32,659 bases of DNA from Paraburkholderia piptadeniae (GTDB lineage: Bacteria; Pseudomonadota; Gammaproteobacteria; Burkholderiales; Burkholderiaceae): contig NZ_CYGY02000138.1 in NCBI RefSeq assembly GCF_900007165.1, positions 1 through 32,659 on the forward strand, in the 5' to 3' direction. The notes under the pieces are model-generated. The model was not told the DNA's origin, made no database searches, and saw nothing but the letters and a program-made list of their open reading frames with translations. The position numbers and the translations under genes were made by a program. Shown one piece after another: positions 7,662 through 15,508 of this stretch (the first letter of the stretch is position 1; each line of letters starts with the position of its first letter).

Positions 7662-7809
7662 GGAAAACATGATTCGCGGCGGTCTGCATGGCCGCAACGC
7701 GAATGGGCGGCCCACGACCACACGCGCCGTCACCGGCATCGATCAGAACGTCAAACTTAACCGCGCCCTGTGGGTACTTGCTGACGAACTGCGCCGCATG
7801 CGCGGCTAA
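7660..7809 (+). pseudogene. DUF932 protein, 3' part, downstream of the RIT insertion
   Basis: From CAG at 7660 the frame reads QENMIRGGLHGRNANGRP and then, after TTTRAVT, GIDQNVKLNRALWVLADE followed by LRRMRG and a TAA at 7807-7809. This is the C-terminal block expected after WSTFSRVQ in the 5' part. Joining codon CAG (987-989) to GAA (7663) restores an uninterrupted gene of about 276 codons. CAG is present on both sides of the insertion, which may be a 3-bp overlap or chance. This fragment has no start codon of its own with a good ribosome-binding site and is probably not translated. Confidence 0.85.
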
Positions 7810-7860
7810 CCGGGATGCCTGGCCTGCGGGCCGGCCTCTTCCCTGACATGGGGATATCAA

Positions 7861-8169
7861 ATGGATACGCTCAACACCCGTCCCACGTGGCTCGCCGCGC
7901 TGCTGCCGCTACTGGCTGTCTGGCAATATGGAGACCGAAGCATCGTGCGCGGCGAACTATACCGCATGGCGTTGTCGGCTGACGCTGCCGCGCATTCCGC
8001 CGACGCACTGAAGCGCATCGCCGACATGCTCGACCTCGACACCAACGCCATTGACATGCACCTTGAGGAGCTTCGCGCGATTGCACGTTCAGCGCTCGCC
8101 ACCTTCGAGCGGCTGCCGCCCTCCGCGCCGGTTGCGATGCCCATCGAAGACCGGGGCCACCTGCAATGA
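7861..8169 (+). CDS. Small hypothetical plasmid protein
   Basis: A 102-residue frame starting at an ATG behind GGGGATATCAA, 51 bp after the DUF932 stop. The N-terminus is hydrophobic (TWLAALLPLLAVWQYG) but short and interrupted by charge. The rest is helical, alanine-rich and mixed-charge (ALKRIADMLDLDTNAIDMHLEELRAIARSAL). I recognise no family. The gap before it holds a GGCC-rich hairpin (GGCCTGCGGGCCGGCC around 7821-7836), like the hairpin between ardB/klcA and DUF932, suggesting one maintenance gene cluster. Its stop overlaps a following ATG at 8166 (ATGA). Confidence 0.6.
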   Translation: MDTLNTRPTWLAALLPLLAVWQYGDRSIVRGELYRMALSADAAAHSADALKRIADMLDLDTNAIDMHLEELRAIARSALATFERLPPSAPVAMPIEDRGHLQ

Positions 8170-8359
8170 CGACCGTCAAGAAACGTGTCCAGAACGGGTC
8201 AGCGGCGATGTGCTGGATACCTCGGTCGGCGACCACTCCATTCCTGAAATCATGCCCTTTTGCGGACCGTTTGACTTCACCTGCGAGATTGCACGTATGT
8301 CCTGCTCCGACGTGACGATTATTCACAACGGGCTGTATGAGGTGCGGATCCCTGACTGA
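8166..8359 (+). pseudogene. Short hypothetical gene, probably frameshifted
   Basis: An ATG at 8166 overlaps the previous stop and encodes MTTVKKRVQNGS before drifting into an unconvincing frame. From about 8198 a neighbouring frame reads VSGDVLDTSVGDHSIPEIMP, then FCGPFDFTCEIAR and NGLYEVRIPD, and stops at 8359. The second part looks like ordinary protein. The simplest reading is a small gene of about 64 codons with one frameshift near 8196-8202. A sequencing error is possible. No family recognised. Confidence 0.4.
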
Positions 8360-8366
8360 CCACCTC

Positions 8367-8389
8367 GCCCGCGCAACAATTGCGCGGGC
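8367..8389 (+). terminator. Perfect 10-bp hairpin after the small genes
   Basis: GCCCGCGCAA (8367-8376), loop CAA, TTGCGCGGGC (8380-8389), extended by CACCTC/GGTGAG flanks. It lies 8 bp after a stop codon. There is no T run, so it may be a Rho-independent-like stop in either direction or an RNA-stability hairpin. Confidence 0.45.
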
Positions 8390-8399
8390 CGGTGAGGCT

Positions 8400-8979
8400 G
8401 ACATGACTAGCGTCTTGACCATTACCGGGATTGACCAGGTGATCCACTACTGTGTGCTAGGCAATCACCCGGCGTAGACGGCGCGCTCTATGCTAAACCG
8501 CGTCTGACGTTGACATGTACGGACGGATCGTCGACGAGCCCGTGCCTGGGTTCGATGTCGCCAGGTGCAAGCCCAAACAGACGGCCGCGATTCGCTTGGC
8601 GCTGTGCAGCGCAAGCTATCGCCGTGACGGCAAGGCCTGAAATCCGGGGCGGTCTTCGCGGGCCGCCCGATCGCGCATGATGCGTCGTAGGCGGGCAGCA
8701 CCGGGTGCCCGCGCGGACCCTCCCTCCTGCAGGCCGGAATCGGGATAATCACGGGCATATCGCGCGCGCCGCGCGCCCGGATCGAGGCGCCTAGGGCCCG
8801 CGCCGGCAGGCATGGGGTGCGCGCCGGCGCGCCGCGGATCGCGGCGGGACGATCCGGTTCCGGCACCGGTGGACCGCCGGTCGGGGTCGTCAAGCGCCCG
8901 GTGGGCGCGTGAATCCCCCACGGCGAAGCCGTGGGGGCTGGAGTGCAATCGCATCAACCGACAACGGGAAATTTGATAG
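8400..8979. other. GC-rich stretch without a convincing gene
   Basis: A short frame at 8403-8477 (MTSVLTITGIDQVIHYCVLG) and one at 8515-8640 (MYGRIVDEPVPGFDVARCKP onward) look protein-like. Neither can be recognised, and they may be remnants of one gene. From about 8660 to 8900 the sequence is rich in GCGC and GGCC tracts with long open frames on the minus strand. Those frames are arginine- and proline-heavy and I judge them accidental. A strong hairpin lies at 8915-8937. Confidence 0.4.
8915..8937 (+). terminator. Strong hairpin CCCCCACGGC-GAA-GCCGTGGGGG
   Basis: Ten perfectly paired bases with a 3-nt loop, 43 bp upstream of the next gene. It resembles the short hairpins seen at ends of IS200/IS605-family elements and REP-like sequences, but no transposase is nearby. 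It could equally be a terminator for upstream transcription. Confidence 0.4.
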
Positions 8980-9540
8980 ATGAACGAACGGACCACTATC
9001 CGGCCGGCGTGTCTGCGCCCAGCCCATGACTTCTGGGTCCGCCCAGAGGCCAACGAGGTGCGCGAAGTACTGCGCCTGGGAAAGCTGAGCGGCGCCGCGG
9101 CTGCTCAGCTGCTGGGGCTGGGTTCCGCCGGATCGCGCACGATCCGGCGATACACGGGAGGCGACGCCCCCATTCCGTATGCCAGTTGGGCCATTCTCTG
9201 TGATGTGGCCGGATTGGGCCGCATCTGGCGCAATCCGCCCGAAAGCGGTTCGGACACGGCAGACGACTCCGCTCAGGCGGCCGCCTCGGCACGCTTCAGT
9301 TCGCAGTTGAAAGTCTTCGACGGGGCAGAAGATGTGATTCACGCTACCTGGGCAGGCGAGCTCGAAGCGACAGTCACACACATAGCAGAATGTCGCGATG
9401 CGCTGGTGCGCATGCGACAGATTGCGCATGCGATCGCCGTATCCGCGTCCCATGGCGATGAGCTCGAAACGCTACACAAGCGCATCGCGAATGCCTACGA
9501 CCAGCTGAAAGTGATCCTTGGCTGGGCGGAACTGGACTAG
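8980..9540 (+). CDS. Helix-turn-helix-like plasmid protein with a C-terminal helical region
   Basis: A 186-residue protein. The N-terminal 90 residues (NEVREVLRLGKLSGAAAAQL, then LGLGSAGSRTIRRYTGGDAP, then IPYASWAILCDVAGLGRIW) match a small XRE-like DNA-binding domain I have seen in plasmid and ICE proteins, where the text usually reads AAKLLG...RTIRRWTGG...IPYAAWALLCDLAG. The C-terminal half is rich in alternating hydrophobic and charged residues (ELEATVTHIAECRDALVRMR, ELETLHKRIANAYDQLKVIL) and probably forms helical bundles or a coiled coil for oligomerisation. A likely role is transcriptional regulation. No target is known. A plausible ribosome-binding site (GGGAAATTTGATAG) precedes the ATG. 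Positions 9541-9758 after it hold nothing I can assign. Confidence 0.6.
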   Translation: MNERTTIRPACLRPAHDFWVRPEANEVREVLRLGKLSGAAAAQLLGLGSAGSRTIRRYTGGDAPIPYASWAILCDVAGLGRIWRNPPESGSDTADDSAQAAASARFSSQLKVFDGAEDVIHATWAGELEATVTHIAECRDALVRMRQIAHAIAVSASHGDELETLHKRIANAYDQLKVILGWAELD

Positions 9541-9758
9541 CAATACCTATCGGGAGTCAGACTGGGAGGTAAGGAATCGTGCGCAAGCAATGGCGCTCCG
9601 TCATCTCGGGTCTCGCCGCACGCGACGCAGTGTCGGCGTCGTAATACAGGCGTGCGATCGACTATCGGCACGCGCCGCACGAACGCACGCAGTGCAGCGG
9701 AATCCGCGTTCAGGTGCGTTGAGGGTGCTGCGGCGCAGCTGCGAGCGGTTCGCGATGG

Positions 9759-10251
9759 TCAAAGCGCGGCCTGCAGGTTGGACAGCGTAACCATCAACAT
9801 CATCGGATCGAGCGGCGATGGCTCGAACCCGACCCGCTCATATAAAAGGTCCGTGCGTCCGTTGACAGTGCATGCACGATCAGGCCGCGAATGCCGATCG
9901 TGCTGACCGCCTGCACGACGCGCTGACCAGCATCACGTATCAGGGCCCGACCGGGCTCCCGCCCTGCAGTGAGCGGTCTTCCGCGAGGCGACCCAGCACC
10001 ACCACAGGAATGAGGTCCGGGATATTGCGGCGAAAATGCCCCGGCGCGTCATCCAGGGCCACGGCGCCCGACGCGAGCGCGTAGTACGCCAGCACCCGCT
10101 GGCCGTCGCAGGCGACAAAGGTCCGGGAGGCCCCGCTTTCCGGATTTTTCAGCACGCGGTGCTTCAGCCAGTGGTCCAGACTCTCGACTCCCGAAGGGAA
10201 GGCCTCCAGCTCGTGCTGCGCGCCAAGCGGCTCGGGCGCGCGCACCGTCAT
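9759..10251 (-). pseudogene. tacT: GNAT toxin of a TacAT-type toxin-antitoxin pair, two frameshifts
   Basis: The first frame (start at 10251) reads LDHWLKHRVLKNPESGASRT, then FVACDGQRVLAYYALASGAV and IPVVVLGRLAEDRSLQG, the N-terminal part of a TacT/AtaT-like acetyltransferase. At about 9965 one base is missing. The adjacent frame then reads GRALIRDAGQRVVQAVSTIG and IRGLIVHALSTDARTFY. After FY (about 9842) two extra bases shift it back to ERVGFEPSPLDPMMLMVTLS and NLQAAL, stopping at 9759. Intact members acetylate aminoacyl-tRNA and halt translation. The acetyl-CoA loop (QGxGLGRAL) is destroyed by the first frameshift, so the toxin should be inactive. The total span (493 nt) fits a normal-length ancestor. 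Confidence 0.75.
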
Positions 10252-10540
10252 GCGGGAGCATCCCAGGGCGCCGGCGTCTGCATGGTCCGGCGCAGCCGCT
10301 CAATCGGCCGCGGTGGCATGTCGAGCCGCGCCGGTAACGCCGCATCGGCGTCGGGGCTGGCCGTCATCCCACCTGGTCGAGCAGCGCCTCTTCGGCCGCC
10401 GCCCGCGCGGCGTCGAGAATGAAATCGGTGCGGTTCTTGCCGCGCGTTCTGGCGGCCCGGTCAATCAGGCCGAGGTCCTCGTGCCGGATCTGGATGTTCA
10501 GCGTTTCGCGCTTCGGCGGCGCCGGATCGCCGGTAGTCAC
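10248..10540 (-). pseudogene. tacA: DUF1778/TacA-type ribbon-helix-helix antitoxin, one frameshift
   Basis: From a GTG at 10538-10540 the frame reads TTGDPAPPKRETLNIQIRHE, then DLGLIDRAARTRGKNRTDFI and LDAARAAAEEALLDQVG, then hits a stop. This is the ribbon-helix-helix DNA-binding part of a DUF1778 antitoxin. One base later the continuation reads TASPDADAALPARLDMPPRP then IERLRRTMQTPAPWDAPA, the usual toxin-neutralising tail. Its TGA overlaps the toxin ATG (ATGA at 10248-10251). A single-base deletion explains the break near 10374. The DNA-binding half may still be made and could bind the operator upstream. Confidence 0.75.
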
Positions 10541-10570
10541 AACAGGTCACTGACGGAAAACGCCGGTATA

Positions 10571-10603
10571 GCAGATCGCAATAACATCGTCATTACGATC
10601 TGC
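10571..10603 (-). promoter_or_regulatory. Inverted-repeat operator upstream of the TacA-like antitoxin
   Basis: GCAGATCGCAAT (10571-10582) and ATTACGATCTGC (10592-10603) are inverted repeats with 11 of 12 positions paired and a 9-bp spacer. On the minus strand the arm runs into TGCTATACC, a plausible -10 region, 31 bp upstream of the antitoxin GTG. Ribbon-helix-helix antitoxins of this class repress their own operon through such palindromes. The site is well preserved although both genes are broken. Confidence 0.55.
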
Positions 10604-10723
10604 TGCAAAAGTGCGGGCGTTGACAAGCGCTCCTTGGGCGGCGATCCCGGGGCGGAGCGCGCACTCATGCGAGCCGAAATCGGCGCCACGGTGACGGCAG
10701 TATGGAGACATTGACGCTCGAAG

Positions 10724-12130
10724 TCAGGACCGGCCCGAAGGCAGGAGTCTTTTCATCTTCGCGTGCACGTGCGAGCCGAATGCGTCTGCGACGACCCGGT
10801 TCACTGAAAGAATATTGTCGGGGCTAAGCAAATCCCGTGATACGCCCTGCCTTTCGATAAGTCTCTGCTGGAGGCGTTGGCTGACGAAGGAATGGAAGAG
10901 GTCCCTCCGGAGGCCGCTGTCAGCAGACTCAAAGAATTCACGGCCCGCCCTGATTTCAGAATTCAGTTTGAAAGTTGCCTTTTCGGCCTCGACCTGAATG
11001 CTCGCCTGCACCATTGCTTCTGCAGCGGTACGGCCGCGGATTTCCTTCTGGGTAGCCTCCAGCTGCCTCACCTGGATGGACGCCATTCTCCGGTCGGCAT
11101 CGCCTAGGCGGAAATTGCCGTCGAGCGCCCTGAAAAGATAACCCTTCGGGCTTTTCGTCACCTTACCTAGGTTCAACTTGTGCCGGGTGTACTCGATGGC
11201 CTGCTCAAGGCGCTCATCGGTCCAGACGTGGCGGTTCTTGGCGAGCATCTCAAAATCTGGCGTGTCAAACGCAAACTCGTTGTGGAGTAGGAGGTACATG
11301 TCGTCCTGGATGCCGGCCCGTGCTGCGTCTGCACCTCGCTTCTTCCTGAAACGAAATCGGATCTTGAGTTTCTCTGGCGGCATGCGCTCCGCGTTCGGTT
11401 CCCAGTTCACTTCAAAGTCGGAGACTTCATTGAGCTGAATCATTGCCGGCTCAAGAAACCGCTTCTTGAATTCCTTGACTTCCTTACGTGACTCGCCGAC
11501 CTTCCCTGGCCATTCCAAGACCTCTTCATATGCGAACCACTCCGTCACCCCATGACCTTCACATGGAATGAGCCGATCGTAGATAGCACGGGCCAGCGAC
11601 AGGGAGAAGGCGGTCGAAGCACGCAGGCTGAGCCAGTGCGCCTTATACGGGCTGATGAGATACTTGATTACCCTGCCGGCCAACAGGATGCAGACGACGT
11701 TGCGCTCGATGTAGCAATCACCCAGCAGACTGATCGTCCCCCACGAGTCTTTCTCGGTCAGCTCCTCGATTGATGGCGCTGTCATGATTTCCACGCGTGC
11801 CTTCGCCGCAGTTCTCATCTGTGCGATGAGATGGCTGTGATTCCGGCTGTCGTATCGCATCAACCATTTGAAGTAGTTGACGTCGGCCGTGAACGTGTAC
11901 ACCTTGTCATCGACAAGTTCATCTGGCGACTTCGTGGCAACGATGAAATAGGCCGCGTCCAGCACGCGGCGAGCGGCGATGCCCAGACCACCAACCCGCG
12001 TGAAAATGTTGTTGCGCAGAAAACCAATGTCCCTGCTCGCCTCGTGAATGGGTGTGCCAACCGCGGACATGTCTTCGTAGATGTCCAAGGCGAGCTGATG
12101 CGGGGTAGCGGGAGGGGTTCGATTTTCCAT
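10724..12130 (-). CDS. repA: Plasmid replication initiator, Rep_3-like
   Basis: A 468-residue protein oriented away from the iteron region. Text such as DIGFLRNNIFTRVGGLGIAA, RRVLDAAYFIVATKSPDELV, YFKWLMRYDSRNHSHLIAQM and WGTISLLGDCYIERNVVCIL, plus the YKAHWLSLRASTAFSLSLARAIYD region, fits the two winged-helix architecture of Rep_3-type initiators from Burkholderiaceae plasmids. The C-terminal third (residues 340-468) is rich in Gln, Arg and Glu and probably helical. It should bind the iterons upstream and open the AT-rich region. A promoter at 12158-12185 abuts the first iteron, so autorepression by Rep binding is likely. The start at 12130 follows CCGAACCTGACGA, a weak ribosome-binding site. 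Confidence 0.8.
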   Translation of the reverse strand: MENRTPPATPHQLALDIYEDMSAVGTPIHEASRDIGFLRNNIFTRVGGLGIAARRVLDAAYFIVATKSPDELVDDKVYTFTADVNYFKWLMRYDSRNHSHLIAQMRTAAKARVEIMTAPSIEELTEKDSWGTISLLGDCYIERNVVCILLAGRVIKYLISPYKAHWLSLRASTAFSLSLARAIYDRLIPCEGHGVTEWFAYEEVLEWPGKVGESRKEVKEFKKRFLEPAMIQLNEVSDFEVNWEPNAERMPPEKLKIRFRFRKKRGADAARAGIQDDMYLLLHNEFAFDTPDFEMLAKNRHVWTDERLEQAIEYTRHKLNLGKVTKSPKGYLFRALDGNFRLGDADRRMASIQVRQLEATQKEIRGRTAAEAMVQASIQVEAEKATFKLNSEIRAGREFFESADSGLRRDLFHSFVSQRLQQRLIERQGVSRDLLSPDNILSVNRVVADAFGSHVHAKMKRLLPSGRS

Positions 12131-12157
12131 TCGTCAGGTTCGGCGCCAACCCCTGGC

Positions 12158-12185
12158 ACTCTATCAGCCGGGTATCGCCTGTCAA
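12158..12185 (-). promoter_or_regulatory. repA promoter
   Basis: On the minus strand, TTGACA (12180-12185) and TAGAGT (12158-12163) are separated by 16 bp. The -35 hexamer touches the iteron at 12186-12200. The -10 lies 28 bp upstream of the repA ATG. The -35 is a perfect match and the -10 matches four of six. Confidence 0.6.
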
Positions 12186-12556
12186 CACAAAAACCGCCCC
12201 CGACCAGACCTGATAAACCGAGCACAAAAACAGCCCCGCCCCGCTCTACTCATCACAATTTGCGACCCGGTTTTCACAAAGAACGTCCTACCCTGCCTAT
12301 TTTCCGCCTGTGCGGTCACAAAAACCGTCCCACAGATCCCAAAAACCGTCCCAGAATGTCAAGATTGCATTGATTTTAAAGGATTTATTTTTCCTAGTTT
12401 GTTGGTTTGCGGGTTTTATGTTTACAAGAACCAAACAAACGAAGGAAAGGGGAGGCAGAACCTGGCCGAGATGCGGTTAGCTAAGCCTTTGAAAACACGG
12501 ACAATTTTGTCATATAGCCGCGCAGCACAAAAACCGCCCTCGGGGTGCTTTTTGTG
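12186..12556. repeat. oriV: iteron array with AT-rich region
   Basis: Seven copies of a 15-bp repeat with consensus CACAAAAACCGYCCC occur at 12186, 12223, 12275, 12317, 12338, 12526 (plus orientation) and 12542-12556 (reversed). Copies at 12275, 12317 and 12338 are spaced by multiples of 21 bp, i.e. on one face of the helix. The last two copies form an inverted pair (AGCACAAAAA and TTTTTGTGCT around 12525-12557). The stretch 12360-12445 between iterons is notably AT-rich (TTTTAAAGGATTTATTTTTC) and is a candidate unwinding element. Position next to repA supports a Rep-controlled theta origin. I did not find a clear DnaA box. Positions 12557-12788 hold nothing else I can assign. Confidence 0.8.
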
Positions 12557-12788
12557 CTCTGATTCCAGCTTCGGAGGCGGGTAGCTACCGGAAACGGCAA
12601 ACCGGACGCGCTGAGGCACGTCGTGCGCGTGGTTAAGCGATCCGCCGTCGAGCAAAAAAGGTCACGAAAAATCAGGGGTTTGGTGGCGGTTCTTGAGGGA
12701 TGAGATAAAAAAACTGACTGATTACAACCCTGTTTACGCGGATTCGTGTATTCTGCGCTTCGACGTCAATTCAAGGGGAAAGCGCAGA

Positions 12789-14000
12789 ATGGCTAACGTA
12801 GGCACCTTACCGATGGAAGACCGAAAGGTATCGCTTCGAGAAGTAGCGGAGTTCGCTGACAATCTCGAACCCTTCTCCGATAACTTGCGAGAGCAGATTC
12901 TCGCACCACGGCCGCGCAAGGTCGCGCCGATTTACACGATCAGCGAACTAGCCGAAATGTGCAGTCTGACGCGTCAACAAATCCAATATCTGGTGACTAG
13001 GGACGATGCAAGTCTGCCGACCGGGACGCTTAACGGCAATGGTCGCAGTCGGACGTTTACCCTGCCCGAAGTACGCGCTTGGGTAAAGATGGCTTCCGAC
13101 GTTTACCAGACGCGGCTTGGAAACGAGGACGGCAACTTCAAGGGCAAGGTGCTCACTACGGCACAATTGAAAGGTGGGTCTGCGAAGACTACAACAACAG
13201 TCTGCCTCGCGCAGGCTCTGACGCTGCTCGGACGAAATGTACTTCTCATCGACCTTGATCCGCAAGCATCTGCATCGGAACTTTGCGGACTGTACGCGGA
13301 GAAGGAGATTTCCGGTGAAGATACTGTCTTGCCGTACATCTATGACCACAACATTGAGGGCGGTCTAAGTGGGAAAGTGCAGTCGACTTACTGGGACGGT
13401 CTCGACATCATCCCGGGTCATACGTTCCTGTATGGCGCGGAGTTTCTGCTGCCCGCCCGGCAGAAGACAGTTCAGGGATACCGGTTCTGGGCAGTACTGC
13501 GGCAGGGACTTGAACCGCTCCGGTCGCAGTACGACTACATACTGATCGATACGTCTCCATCATTGTCCTACATGAACCTGAACGCACTGCTCGCGGCCGA
13601 TGCACTTGTGATGCCCATGATCCCGGAGAATCTGGACTTCATTAGCTCCCTGGCGTTCTGGCGCCTGTTTTCGGACGTCGCAGAAGACTTTCTTCCGTAC
13701 GAGGAAGACAAAGTCTATGAATTCATTTCCATTCTGCTGTCGAAAGTGGACTACGGGAAGACGTCGTCTGCACCAGTGGTCAGACAGTGGGCGCAAAGTG
13801 CTTATGGGCGGTGGCTTGACCCATTTGAGATTCCATCGAGTTCGGTGATGAGCGGGGGAGCCCTGTCATTTTCGACGGCGCTCGATGTCGTCAGCACGCA
13901 TTCGACGGCCAAGTCGTTACAGCGTGTCAGGCAGCCTATGATGCAGTACGCGCGATGGCTGGACGACATGTTTGTGAAATCCTGGAAGGAGTCGGCATGA
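12789..14000 (+). CDS. parA: ParA-type partition ATPase with N-terminal HTH
   Basis: I place the start at 12789, behind AAGGGGAAAGCGCAG, giving 403 residues. The frame is open 96 bp further upstream (ATG at 12693), but that part has a poor ribosome-binding site. Residues 45-100 hold a MerR/HTH-like region (YTISELAEMCSLTRQQIQYL). From about residue 125 the deviant Walker A reads KGGSAKTTTT with the signature lysine, followed by LLIDLDPQASAS (motif A') and YILIDTSPSLSYMNLNALLA (Walker B region). The HTH plus ATPase arrangement is that of type Ia partition ATPases, which segregate plasmids with ParB and repress their own operon. The stop overlaps parB by 4 bp. Confidence 0.88.
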   Translation: MANVGTLPMEDRKVSLREVAEFADNLEPFSDNLREQILAPRPRKVAPIYTISELAEMCSLTRQQIQYLVTRDDASLPTGTLNGNGRSRTFTLPEVRAWVKMASDVYQTRLGNEDGNFKGKVLTTAQLKGGSAKTTTTVCLAQALTLLGRNVLLIDLDPQASASELCGLYAEKEISGEDTVLPYIYDHNIEGGLSGKVQSTYWDGLDIIPGHTFLYGAEFLLPARQKTVQGYRFWAVLRQGLEPLRSQYDYILIDTSPSLSYMNLNALLAADALVMPMIPENLDFISSLAFWRLFSDVAEDFLPYEEDKVYEFISILLSKVDYGKTSSAPVVRQWAQSAYGRWLDPFEIPSSSVMSGGALSFSTALDVVSTHSTAKSLQRVRQPMMQYARWLDDMFVKSWKESA

Positions 14001-14974
14001 GCAATAACATCCGCGAACAGCTGATGGCAAAGACGGCCAACCTGCCAACGCCTGCTGACTTTAAGGATGGGGGCAAGAAGGACAAAGGCGGTCGGGGACC
14101 GCAAACAATGCCTGGCATCACGAGCGCGCTTGCTGCGGCCCAACTGCGTATCCAGGAGCTGGAGTCGAAGGGCGTCGATACGGAGATCGCGGTAAGCACC
14201 ATCGTACCGAATCCCTGGCAGCCGCGTCGACAATTCAACGAGGCGAAGCTCTCGGAACTGGCCCGCTCGATTGCCGAGGCTGGCTTGCTACAAGCCGTCA
14301 CTGTCCGCCGGGTTGGGGAGACATTCCAGCTGGTTGCTGGTGAGCGGCGCTGGCGTGCGCACAAGCTTCTCAACCGGGAAAGCATCCGCGGTGTCGTTAT
14401 AGAGTGCTCCGACGAGGACATGGCGGCCTTCGCACTCATGGAAAACGTCACCCGCGACGATCTCTCAGACTATGAGATTGCAATTGCGGTCCGTCGCGCG
14501 GAGAGCGAATTTCCGAATCGTACCCGCCTAGCGGAAGTGATGGGCGTAACCCGCAACGAACTCTACAAATTCCTGGCATTCGATGACTTGCCTGACTTTG
14601 TCAAGCGGGACCTGGACCTGAATCCGTCCGTGCTGGGTGCGAATTCGGCTCAGGATATCGCGAATGTCCTGAAGAAGACGGGAGAGGCGGGATTGAAGGC
14701 ACTGAAGGAGTTATGGCCGCTCGTGCTCGGTGGTGACCTGGTGCAGACGAAGGTGGGGGCCTCCATCACGGCGCAGGTGTCGCGCGGTCTCGCGCCGAGC
14801 GACGCGGGCGGACGAAGCATCTTGAAAATCTTTGCTGGCAAGGTCCAGGCCGGCAGTATCACGAAGGATGTCAAGGGGTTGACGTTCAAGTTCAAGGCCG
14901 GGGTCATGACGGAGGAGCAGGAGAGCGAGCTTCGAGAGCACATCGGGAAGATGTTTTCGATCCGGCCGGAGTGA
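13997..14974 (+). CDS. parB: ParB-type centromere-binding protein
   Basis: Started at the ATG that overlaps the parA stop (ATGA at 13997-14000), giving 325 residues. A lysine/glycine-rich linker (KDGGKKDKGGRGPQTMPG) lies near the N-terminus. The ParB/Srx domain follows with STIVPNPWQPRRQFNEAKLS, then ELARSIAEAGLLQAVTVRRV and the box II motif GERRWRA. The HTH region is around residues 165-200 (FPNRTRLAEVMGVTRNELYK). It should bind the plasmid centromere and spread or bridge. Four 16-bp palindromes 0.5-1 kb downstream are the best candidate binding sites. Confidence 0.88.
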   Translation: MSNNIREQLMAKTANLPTPADFKDGGKKDKGGRGPQTMPGITSALAAAQLRIQELESKGVDTEIAVSTIVPNPWQPRRQFNEAKLSELARSIAEAGLLQAVTVRRVGETFQLVAGERRWRAHKLLNRESIRGVVIECSDEDMAAFALMENVTRDDLSDYEIAIAVRRAESEFPNRTRLAEVMGVTRNELYKFLAFDDLPDFVKRDLDLNPSVLGANSAQDIANVLKKTGEAGLKALKELWPLVLGGDLVQTKVGASITAQVSRGLAPSDAGGRSILKIFAGKVQAGSITKDVKGLTFKFKAGVMTEEQESELREHIGKMFSIRPE

Positions 14975-15508
14975 GCCGCGTTGTCCGATACATGTGCGGT
15001 GGGGGTGGGGTCATGGTAAGCAGGCGTGCCGGGCGGAACAACGACGCGGGCTCGCACCTGTCTCACATCCTCGCTCGTGACTAGTTCATGCGCTGCGCCC
15101 GCTAGTATAAGGACAAGAATGTATCGCATGAGGGGTGCGCTGAAGTGAGCACGTCATAAGTCCCTCGTTGATGTAACACTGAGCCTGAGCCGGTGACTGC
15201 TTGCCCGGAACTCGGCTCGATGGCACGGCGATACGTCAGATGGCAGGTCGACGGAATGCCGGTCGGGACACAGGTTAAAGCGGCGCCGCGATCCGAGCCC
15301 GCTACGTCTCACAAGGCATTTCCCGTCCGATAGGCGAAAGACGCGGCGCGGCAGCGGCAATCTGCACTCCTCATCCGCCAGGAGATGCCACGTTTCTCAG
15401 CGCAGCGCCCTGTCCCTCGACGAATCCCAAGCGGTGCTACGGCGCTGCGCAAGGGAGATGTGGCCCATGCGAACTGCCGCGATTGAAGCGGCCAAACCCG
15501 ACGGGAAG

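Noticed and set aside
8465..9453. Long minus-strand open frames at 8465-8893, 8616-9053 and 8890-9453
   Set aside because: Arginine- and proline-rich text without domain character; they arise from GC-rich DNA and oppose the HTH-like gene at 8980.
12733..12754. TTTACG and TATTCT as a parA promoter
   Set aside because: Only 10 bp separate them, and no better -35 is visible at 17 bp.
12693..12788. Use of the ATG at 12693 as the parA start
   Set aside because: Poor ribosome-binding site and atypical residues; ATG 12789 follows AAGGGGAAAG.
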